Below are positions 56,084 to 64,000 of a DNA stretch of 64,000 nt, in pieces. Source of the DNA: Notospermus geniculatus (lineage: Eukaryota > Nemertea > Pilidiophora > Heteronemertea > Lineidae). The stretch is from assembly GCA_002633025.1 (NCBI GenBank), contig NMRB01000635.1, forward strand, positions 152,073 to 216,072, in the 5' to 3' direction. The stretch's first letter is position 1. Each line of letters starts with the position of its first letter. A program made the position numbers and the translations under genes. The notes below the pieces were generated by a model. That model did not search any database, had not been told where the DNA came from, and saw only the letters and a list, made by a program, of their open reading frames with translations.

Positions 56084-57480
56084 GGTGGCCAGTATTGTTT
56101 TTGCGAATAAGTTAGCGAGTGTCTGAGACTTGGTGAGCAAGTAACCGAGTAACATTTTTGATCAAGTTGCCAAGTACATGCAAGTGCCCTGCTCATCGAG
56201 CGACGGGGGACAAAAATACGTACCTCTTTTGATTCACAATGCACAGACACGAATTGATACCAGGCTGAGGGGCACTGACAACTTGACACAGACAGCACAG
56301 TGAGAGTCTGAAAAAATATTTAAAAATCACAATCACACAAATCATAATAGGTGGCCAGTATTGTTTTTGCGAGTAAGTTAGCAAGTGTCTGACCCTGAGA
56401 CTTGGTGAGCGAGTTACCGAGTAACATTTTTGATCAAGTTGTCAAGTACATGCAAGTTAAGTCCCCTGCTCATCGAGTGACGGGGGGACAAAAATACATA
56501 CCTCTTTTGAATCTGATTCACAATGCACGGACACGAATTGATACCAGGCTGAGAGGCACTGACAACTTGACACAGACAGCACAGTGAGAGTCTGAAAAAA
56601 TATTTAAAAATCACAATCACACAAATCATATTAGGTGGCCAGTATTGTATTTGCGAGCAAGTTGGCGAGTCGAGTGTCTGAGACCTTGGTGAGTTACCGA
56701 GTAACATTTTTGATCAAGTTGCCAAGTACATGCAAGTTAAGTCCCCTGTTCATTGAGTGACGGGGGACAAAAATACGTACCTCTTTTGAATCTGATTCAC
56801 AATGCACGGACACGAATTGATACCAGGCTGAGGGGCACTGACAACTTGACACAGACAGCACAGTGAGAATCTGAAAAAATATTTAAAAATCACAATCACA
56901 CAAATCATAATAGGTGGCCAGTATTGTTTTTGCGAGTAAGTTAGCGAGTGTCTGACTCTGAGACTTGGTGAGCGAGTTACCAAGTAACATTTTTGATCAA
57001 GTTGCCAAGTACATGCAAGTTAAGTCCCCTCCTCATCGAGCGACGGGGACAAAAATACATACCTCTTTCGAATCTGATTCACAATGCACGGACACAAATT
57101 GATACCAGGCTGAGAGGCACTGACAACTTGACACAGACAGCACAGCGAGAGTCTGAAAAAATATTTAAAAATCACAATCACACAAATCATATTAGGTGGC
57201 CAGTATTGTATTTGCGAGCAAGTTGGTGAGTGTCTGAGACCTTGGTGAGTTACCGAGTAACATTTTTGATCAAGTTGCCAAGTACATGCAAGTTAAGTCC
57301 CCTGTTCATTGAGTGACGGGGGGACAAAAATACATACCTCTTTTTTGAATCTGATTCACAATGCACGGACACGAATTGACCAGGCTGAGAGAGGGGCACT
57401 GACAACTTGACACAGACAGCACAGTACAGCGAGAAATGTCTGAAAAAAATATTTAAAAATCACATTCACACAAAAATCAT
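56084..57480 (-). repeat. Five ~279-bp tandem units, each with an exon-like core
   Basis: Units share GGTGGCCAGTATTGT, CGAGTAACATTTTTGATCAA and CATGCAAGTTAAGTCCCC. On minus each core starts after a TTTAAATATTTTTTCAG acceptor and ends before GTACGT or GTATGT. Cores: 56224-56307 (84 bp), 56502-56591, 56781-56870, 57063-57152 (90 bp each) and 57338-57439 (102 bp). The first four are open in frame 0 and encode similar peptides containing SVSSCQC, AWYQFVSVHCES and a terminal KE. The fifth is open in another frame only. The array lies directly upstream of the Helentron ORF on its strand. It may be a set of cassette exons or a minisatellite inside the transposon. Confidence 0.8.
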
Positions 57481-57930
57481 ATTTTAATTTTATTTTTCGG
57501 CCTATGCCATGTAGGCCTATGCATGAATGATTTATTGAAAGCCTATATGCCTACCTCCTAAACCATCTTTCATCGCACATCCGGACTCCCCTTTCAACAG
57601 TGTGTAAAGTGACATCACATCACAACGTCCTGTACATTTCACATGCACGGGAAGAAAAATGGCATCCATGAACATGCCCCGATTACTTTGGAAAATGCCC
57701 CAATTTTCATAGAAATTGCAGGAATATTCAGGTGAGCAAGAAGACATCCCCAGTTAGGTTGGAGATACATGTATGTAGAAAATTTGTTGGGAAGTGTTGT
57801 TTTGGGGAAAAAAAAATCAGGAATTCTGTGCCGAATTTGCCAGAAGGCTTGTCCGGATATGGGCTGCAAGATGGTTTAGTGTCGTAGGCTACCTTTGGTT
57901 ACACTAAGAAACCTGTAATGCTCCTTCTAA
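57481..57930. other. Flank between the Helentron array and the first Harbinger-like MITE
   Basis: AT-rich sequence with no recognised gene. The right end (57902-57930, CACTAAGAAACCTGTAATGC then TCCTTCTAA) belongs to the duplicated segment that recurs at 59061. Confidence 0.4.
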
Positions 57931-58288
57931 GGGCAAGCAAAAAAAAATTTTTAGTTTATCGTCCGAGTCGTTCTTGAAAATAGGCAAGGAGGGGCACTTT
58001 TTCTTTTTATTTTTTATTTTACTTTGGTACGAAGAAATTATAAAATCAGCTCCTCCTGAGCATGTTATGTCACCACCCCGGCCCACTTGATTTTGTCACA
58101 AAAGCACTGAAAATGCATGAAGAGAACGCTTTGGGAACTGTTGTGTACAGATATCTACCGCTTGGCGGCGCTGTGATACGCGGCACGGCGTGAAATTCAA
58201 ACTGATAAAAAATAAAAATAAATTTGGCACGGCGCCGAAAATTGCCGCGGGCGGAGGACGATAAACTAAAGATTTTTTTTGCTTGCCC
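57931..58288. mobile_element. Harbinger-like MITE, copy 1 (358 bp, TAA target duplication)
   Basis: The inverted ends GGGCAAGCAAAAAAAAATTT and ATTTTTTTTGCTTGCCC, each with TTTAGTTTATCGTC or its inverse, are flanked by TAA at 57928-57930 and 58289-58291. The uninterrupted target (TTCTAACAATAC) is present at 59085-59096. A 3-bp TWA duplication is typical of PIF/Harbinger. Confidence 0.92.
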
Positions 58289-58571
58289 TAACAATAGGCC
58301 TACATTGTGCTGAGTGCACTGTACATTTCATGTACACGGCAGTTTTCACTCCTCACCAACAGTCGGCCGAAATTTCCTCTAGAAGCATTTTTCTAAGAGT
58401 AGCATGCAAACATTTGGGAAGAATAAAAGGCATTCTTTCAGGTGATAGGTATCTCCAGAGCGGATTGTCTTTAGTTGGGGGGACACTACTGTCACTGGTG
58501 ACTGGATTTTTATTTAGAAGCAAGATCAAGAAGGAGCACAGCAGCATAGGCTCAAGTTTCTATGTGGGTTA
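58289..58571. repeat. Segmental duplication, copy A
   Basis: Together with 57902-57930 this stretch is homologous to 59061-59330 (GAGTGCACTGTACATTTCAT, AGAATAAAAGGCATTCTTTC, TGGATTTTTATTTAGAAG). It contains a 97-codon chance ORF without motif. Confidence 0.85.
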
Positions 58572-58939
58572 GGGCAAGCAAAAAAAATCTTTAGTTTATC
58601 GTCCTCCGCCCGCGCCAATATTCAGCGCCGTGCAAAATTTCTTTTTATTTTTTATCAGTGTGAATTTCGCGCCGTGCCGCGTATCACAGCGCCGCCAAGC
58701 GGTAGATCTGTAAACAACAGTTTCCTAAGCATGCTCTTCATGCATTTTCAGCGTTTTCAATAACCTTACAAAATATAAGTGAATTGTGAACCTTTTTGGT
58801 GACATAACATGTTCAGGAGGAGCTGATTTTGTAATTTCTTCATACCAAAGTAAAATAAAAAATAAAAATAAAAAGTGCCCCCCTTGCCTATTTTCAAGAA
58901 CCACTCGGACTATAAACTAAAAATTTTTTTTGCTTGCCC
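58572..58939. mobile_element. Harbinger-like MITE, copy 2 (368 bp, TTA target duplication), inverted
   Basis: Same family as 57931-58288 in the opposite orientation: GGGCAAGCAAAAAAAATC at the left and TTTTTTTTGCTTGCCC at the right. It is flanked by TTA at 58569-58571 and 58940-58942. The copies share GCCGTGCCGCGTATCACAGC in opposite orientation and a CCTTGCCTATTTTCAAGAAC stretch. Confidence 0.92.
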
Positions 58940-59060
58940 TTAGGCCCAGGCCTATCGCACCTAGCACGTGTGAAGCCAGCGTCAGCGAGGCGGAAAGGGC
59001 CCAAACATCAGCGCCCCCGCTGTACATTTACTAGGCCTATACACTGTGCAATGCATGGCG

Positions 59061-59330
59061 CACTAAGAAACTTGTAATGCTCCTTCTAACAATACATTGC
59101 GCTGAGTGCACTGTACATTTGATGTACACGGCAGTTTTCACTCCTCACCAAAAGTCGGCCAAAATTTCATCTAGGCCTAAAAGCATTTTTCTAAGAGGAG
59201 CATGCATTCATTTGGGAAGAATAAAAGGCATTCTTTCAGATGATACGCGTCTCCACAACGGACTGTCTTTAGTTTAGGGGGACGCTGGATTTTTATTTAG
59301 AAGGAGCACAGCAGCAGTTTCTATGTGTGG
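59061..59330. repeat. Segmental duplication, copy B, with the empty MITE site
   Basis: This copy corresponds to 57902-57930 plus 58292-58570 with the MITE absent. TTCTAACAATAC has a single TAA. It differs from copy A by scattered substitutions and small deletions, for example loss of the CACTACTGTCACTGGTGA part. Confidence 0.9.
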
Positions 59331-59378
59331 CGTGCATTTTATGTAAACATTGGCCAATAAAAGTACATGAAGTAGGCC

Positions 59379-59659
59379 CAACCAGTCTACACCATCACGC
59401 TAGGCCGTGAAATCACGCTACAGCGTGAAAACCTTCTGTGGAAACCAAATTTTTACACACAGAATTGTGTACAAATTCAGCATTGAAAAAAAAATTAAAA
59501 TTCTTCCTTAATATATCGAGTTATGTGTGTTCAACATGAATATGGCCGATTTTTTTCAATTAAAAGTTTTTTAAAGAAGTTAAAAGTTTTTGAAAATTGG
59601 GCCCTACATTTTGTACAGGCGAATGTACAGTCACGCATTACCGTGATGGTGTAGACTGC
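59379..59659. mobile_element. MITE with AGTCTACACCATCACG ends, ~280 bp
   Basis: CCAGTCTACACCATCACGCT at the left is mirrored by ACCGTGATGGTGTAGACTG at the right. ATCACGC/GCGTGA motifs recur inside. The interior is AT-rich and non-coding. Confidence 0.8.
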
Positions 59660-59899
59660 CAACGGAAACTTCCAAAAGCCGGATGCATGCGCCTATAAAC
59701 TACAGTAGTAGCTAGGCCTATGTCATGTAGGCCCTATGTGGGAAGCGGTAGGCCTAGCCTATGAAGTGATTAAACAGTTAGGCCTAAAATCCATAAATAA
59801 TTGACCACCGATCGTCTTCGCGATCGCAAAAATCGATGATTAATAGGCCTACACTGCACGGCTGCAGTGACAGTCCATAAACATAACATGTGGGTGTCG

Positions 59900-60200
59900 A
59901 GCGCCGCCTAGCGCAAACTACGTGCCGTGGCGCTGAAGGTGTAGTCCCCGTAGCCATGCTATCGGCTGTTCTGTCAAGCGCGCGGCGGCCGCGAGTTTTG
60001 GTCTTTCGCCTTCGGGGGCCGGTGGGCATCCCGGGCAAAGCCATAGTTATTGTGTTCGTAATGACATAGGCTAGGCCTAGGCCGCTGGCGGAGAGGGTAT
60101 GTGTGGGCCGACAGCAGAGAGTGAGAGGGGCAGGCCTGGTCGTCGGGGACGAGCCGAGGCCGAGCGAGAGAGAGGGGGAGGGGCGATCCATAGGCCTAGG
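59900..60200 (-). other. GC/CpG-rich island with an uncertain ORF
   Basis: The stretch is much richer in GC and CpG than its surroundings and contains an Arg/Pro/Thr-rich minus ORF (59784-60191, 135 codons) without a recognisable domain. A CpG-island promoter is possible. No exon structure was established. Confidence 0.3.
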
Positions 60201-61030
60201 CTATCATGATCGGGGCCTAAAATGCTTCAAATCAAATATTTTTACAATAATTATTTTCGTCATCTGGTCATACTTGTGCCTATGAACAGTAACAAACGAA
60301 AGTCAAGTGTTGTGATGCTTTCAAAGCACAAAAATAGACAAATTTGACGGGAAAAGCATGAAAAACGAACCACCCACCATGAACGACCAAAGGCGACTGC
60401 AGCGATGCCCAGAATGAAGCAGACGATCAAAATCGAAAATGAGGCAATATTCTATTCCAATTTCCGATTAGCATCCCTCCACTTCGTGTTCAAATGAAAT
60501 AAAATTACAACACGCGTACTTGCCAGTGATGGGTACTTTATTTCATAATTTATATTTTTTTGTACGTAATATACTATATTCAGTACAACGAAGTCAACGT
60601 CTAAACTTAAATCGCCAGGTGACCTAAAACTTTGCATATAAAAGCAAAAGGAGGCGGGGGGTAGCGTGAACGATAGAACACCATAAATCAACATAATCAA
60701 TGAGCACGCGCTGATGTAGCGCGCCAAAGCGAGTGTGACGTCAGACGTTGTTCTGCGTTGGTGACGTCACGATTGTTGATGGCGGCCAAGCATCAACGAG
60801 CCGGAAATTTTTCTACAAAAACGGCCCCAAACTCGGTTAATAATGCGAGAAAGTTCAAGTCCAATCACTGGCCGATGGGGAATATATTTTTACAGGTTGT
60901 GAGCAAGTTTCAGCGGGATCCATTCAGTAGTTTTTGCAAAATGCGAAAAAAACCTCGGGAAATTGGAGAGATCCTTGGAAAGAAAGAAATCCTGCGAAAT
61001 CAATATGTCCTCCACACTCGAGGTGTGTGG
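60201..61030. other. Non-coding stretch with a TGACGTCA-rich segment and hairpin
   Basis: GTGACGTCA-like CRE motifs occur at about 60737 and 60763, just before ATGGCGGCCAAG at 60779; the following 87-codon frame has no motif. A near-perfect hairpin CCTCCACAC-TCGAG-GTGTGTGGAGG lies at 61009-61033, right at the junction with the L2/CR1 fragment. Confidence 0.35.
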
Positions 61031-61230
61031 AGGTCATAATGAGTTCAAACGTGCCATTGGCACGTGGACAGGTGATGAATGTAAATGTGCTATGTGTAGG
61101 GCCTAGGCCTTGGCTAAGATAACTCAGGTGACACACTTGACTCTGTATCTTCAACTCCATTCATGCTATTTTTATGTATCTTTTAATTTTATCTTTTCTA
61201 CATTTCTATTTCTCTTGTTTTGCCATCTGT
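61031..61230 (+). mobile_element. L2/CR1-like fragment, second copy of the 40.6-kb tail
   Basis: Almost identical to 40628-40824 (AATGAGTTCAAACGTGCCAT, TGTGCTATGTGTAGGGCC, TTGTTTTGCCATCTGT). It ends abruptly at an N at 61231, after which gypsy coding sequence starts, so the junction may be an assembly join. Confidence 0.9.
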
Positions 61231-61231
61231 N

Positions 61232-64000
61232 GCTAAAGGACAAGTCCAAGGTGTTGGTGTCATTTTAACCTTTGATACCGGTGCCACCAAAACCATCATG
61301 TCAATGAAGACATATCAGAGTATACCACAGAAGAGAAGACCCCCACTGGGGCCCGAGACGAAGACCACCATGTTTGCGGCCGATGGGCGAGAAATTGGAT
61401 ATCATGGTGATGCCATTTTTGAGTTAGTGTTGGGAGATTTAAAGTTAGATAAAATTATTGGAGTTGCAGACATTAGTGACGAGATATTGATAGGCGCTGA
61501 TATGTTGCTATGTGACGAGAAAGGCCCCGCTGATCTGATCCTGAGTCAAAATACGCTGAAAATGAGAGGGAGAGACGTGCCTCTGGAACAAGTTCGACGA
61601 ATAAGAAGGGACCGAAAAGTAACAGTGAAGGAGTCGATGATGATACCTGGGATGTCCGAAGCAATTGTAGAAGTTAATATAAGCGACATTGACGATTTAG
61701 AAGACCAAGGCGACTTGTTAATTGAAGGCTGCCCGTCACTTGCAGAGAACCATCACTTGGTATTAGCGCCGGTGTTGGTGAACCCTGAAGAAGGTATGAT
61801 AAAGGCCAGGGTTATGAACCCATTTGAAGATGACAGGGAACTTCATGCGAGTACAGTGCTTGGATTTGCTTCTCCGATAAAGAGAATTTGCGATACTGTG
61901 GCCGAAGAGGAGGACGATCGTGAAGTCTTAAACTTTGGCAACCTGAGACGTCTGAGTTGCCAGCCGATTGAAGTCCACAGAGTACGAAAGGCGAACACAG
62001 GGAAGACGAGATTTACAAAGACCACAAGACGTTCAGATATACCAAGCCATCTGCAGAGTCTATACGATGATGCGATTGAAGGGAAGTCCAAGCATGATGC
62101 ACAGAAAATTGCGGCTTTGTTGGTGAAACACAGTGATGTGTTTTCCAGGGACGATACGGACCTAGGCTTAACTGCGCTGACGGAACACAAGATTGATACT
62201 GGTAACGCACCACCTATAAAGCAAGCGCCAAGACGAATACCATTGGCCTTTCAAGGAGAAGACAAAGCAGCTATTGAGAAGCTCATTCAGCAAGGATCGA
62301 TTAGACCTTCGACGTCACCCTGGGCTTCCCCAATAGTTTTAGTGAGAAAGAAGGATGGAAGTGTGAGACCCTGTATTGACTACAGGAAGCTCAATGCAGT
62401 GACGAAGATAGACGCTTTCGGCCTACCAAAAACTTCAGAATGCCTCGACGCGATGGCTGGGGCAAAGTTGTTCTCGACGCTTGATATCACTTCAGCATAT
62501 CATCAGGTTCCCGTGCGAGAAGAAGACATACCGAAGACAGCGTTTGTGACGAGACAAGGGCTCTTTGAATTTGTTACTATGCCGATGGGACTTGTGAATT
62601 CTGCCGCCACTTTTCAGATGTGTATAGAACTCGCACTCAGAGGTCAGGCATGGACTTTCTGTGTGATCTATTTGGACGATGTAATTGTGTTTGGAAAAGA
62701 TATAGAGGAGCATTTGAAGAGGTTAGACGTCGTCCTTTCACAGATAAAGCTGGCCAGGTTGAAGTTGAAACCAAGGAAGTGTTTCCTCTTCAAGACGTCA
62801 GTCGTTTTCCTGGGTCACATAGTGACCGGAGATGGTATTCTACCAAATCCAGCCAATGTCGAGAAATTATTGAGATGGCCAACGCCAAAGACGGTAACAG
62901 AAGTGAGAGGATTGTTAGGTCTTGGCTCTTACTACCGCCGTTTTATAAAAGACTACTCAAAGAAGATGGAACCCCTGATCAACCTGACAAAGAAAAACCG
63001 AACATTCGAATGGACAGACGAGTGTGAGGAAGCAGTAGAAATCTTGAAGAAAGAGTTAACAGGTCCAGAGATAATGGCATATCCAAACAGTGACGGAGAA
63101 TTCATCCTAGATACAGACGCATCAGACAGAAGTATTGGAGCGGTACTTTCTCAGGTACAGGATGGCAGAGAGAGAGTTGTTGCATATGGCAGCAGAACCC
63201 TATGTAAAGCTGAGAGGAATTACTGTGTGACAAATAAGGAACTTCTGGCAGTGAAAAACTTTGTGGAATATTACAGACACTACCTAATAGGCAGACACTT
63301 TACTGTGAGGACGGACCATCAAGCTTTGAGATGGTTGTTCAGCCTAAAGGAACCCAAAGGTCGAGTTGCAAGATGGATCGAGATCCTATCTGAATATGAT
63401 TTCTCCATAGAATACAGGCCAGGAAAGAAACATGGAAACGCTGACGCACTGTCAAGATGTCCCAACCCGAGAGATTGTAGCTGCAGTGAAGAGCAGAATC
63501 TGACGTGTGGGCCTTGTGGCAAATGCCAAAGATGGACCCGTGAGATGGAAGGCTCCTGGCAGACGCAAGAAGAGGTGGTGTGCAAGACGGATGTGAAAGA
63601 AGTTGGACGGTCGAGTTGGTGGAATTGGATGATTAAGATGCTGCTATTTCTTGGCATGAGACGTCCCGAGAAAAAGTGTGAGCTGACGCCGGAAGCTGAC
63701 GAACCAGAAGACGAGTGTACTCAGGATGAAAAGGATGAACCCAGGATTAGAAGGAGACGTAAAAGAAAGAGGAGACGGCGAGGAAAGAAAGTCGCAAAGG
63801 CAAGTGAGGAACACGTATCGGCTGTTCAGACTCGGACCACTCCCTTATGGGGAATGGGTTATTCTGTGAAAGAGTTGAGGAAGAAGCAACTAGATGACGT
63901 AGATATTGGACCAGTATTGAGATGGAAAGAAGAAGGCAAGAGGCCGGAGAGTGCTGAGGTGTGCACGGCAAGCCCTGCCACTCGCCATTATGTGAATTGT
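61232..64000 (+). CDS. Ty3/gypsy pol (protease, RT, RNase H), open, runs off the window
   Basis: A single frame is open for 923 codons from 61232 to the window end. The protease motif is LTFDTGATKTI near residue 16. RT has PSTSPWASPIVLVRKKDGS, LDITSAYHQVPV and CVIYLDDVIVF (catalytic YLDD, about residues 478-481). RNase H shows FILDTDASDRSIGAVLSQ, TNKELLAVKNFVEYY and TVRTDHQALRWL, and ends GNADALSRCPN. A cysteine-rich stretch (CSCSEEQNLTCGPCGKC) and a strongly basic run (RIRRRRKRKRRRRGKK) follow in the connector before the integrase, which would lie beyond 64000. Gag and the LTR are missing on the left because of the N and the L2/CR1 junction. No frameshift was found at the points checked, so the copy is well preserved. 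Confidence 0.92.

Noticed and set aside
60758-61039. 93-codon ORF starting near ATGGCGGCC with upstream CRE-like motifs
   Set aside because: No recognisable domain, and its end runs into the hairpin and L2/CR1 junction.

Overview
The window is eukaryotic nuclear DNA. It has spliced genes with GT-AG introns, WD40, F-box and Ras-association coding exons, tRNA-derived SINEs, and retrotransposon and transposon classes typical of animals. The very frequent motif TAGGCCTA and the mix of DIRS, BEL/Pao, gypsy, CR1/L2-like and Helentron elements suggest a marine invertebrate such as an echinoderm, hemichordate or cephalochordate. That taxonomic guess is an inference. Single Ns and one N run show a draft assembly.

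Two host genes lie at the left. On the minus strand, positions 237 to 8916 hold a nearly complete F-box/WD40 gene of about 16 exons. It reads from an N-terminal start at 8916 to a stop at 237, and phase is preserved across almost every junction. About 2.1 kb away, on the plus strand, the first two coding exons of an afadin gene (10992-11084 and 15400-15598) encode the start of the Ras-association domain. No further afadin exon was recognised, so if the gene continues past the window everything after 15.6 kb may be one very large intron.

From about 15.9 kb onward the window is a dense mobile-element landscape. 16-18 kb: a fold-back element carrying an unrecognised ORF. 18.1-18.8 kb: an LTR-like promoter segment with two perfect stem-loops. 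19.5-19.9 kb: a TTCATGAA-based tandem array. 20.3-25.1 kb: a degenerate DIRS-type tyrosine-recombinase retrotransposon on minus, itself interrupted by a 0.95-kb MITE-like insert. 25.2-34.1 kb: a BEL/Pao element on plus, broken by frameshifts and two tandem duplications. It separates the DIRS gag tail from a terminal DIRS repeat at 34.16 kb. 35.1-36.2 kb: a 5'-truncated non-LTR reverse transcriptase. 37.7-45.7 kb: several MITEs, including three flanked by TTAA, and an L2/CR1-like tail. 46.2-57.5 kb: a Helentron-type rolling-circle transposon. 57.9-61.2 kb: paired Harbinger-like MITEs with a natural empty site, and an L2/CR1 fragment. 61.2-64.0 kb: an open Ty3/gypsy pol running off the window.

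The most notable locus is the Helentron. It has one uninterrupted 2363-codon ORF on minus (papain-fold protease-like domain, zinc region, HUH Rep with paired tyrosines, PIF1-type helicase, EEP endonuclease). Downstream on the same strand is a spliced RPA-like OB-fold gene. Upstream is a tandem array of five ~279-bp units, each containing a splice-site-bounded, mostly phase-0 mini-exon. It is the only element here with its long ORF intact, apart from the open gypsy pol.
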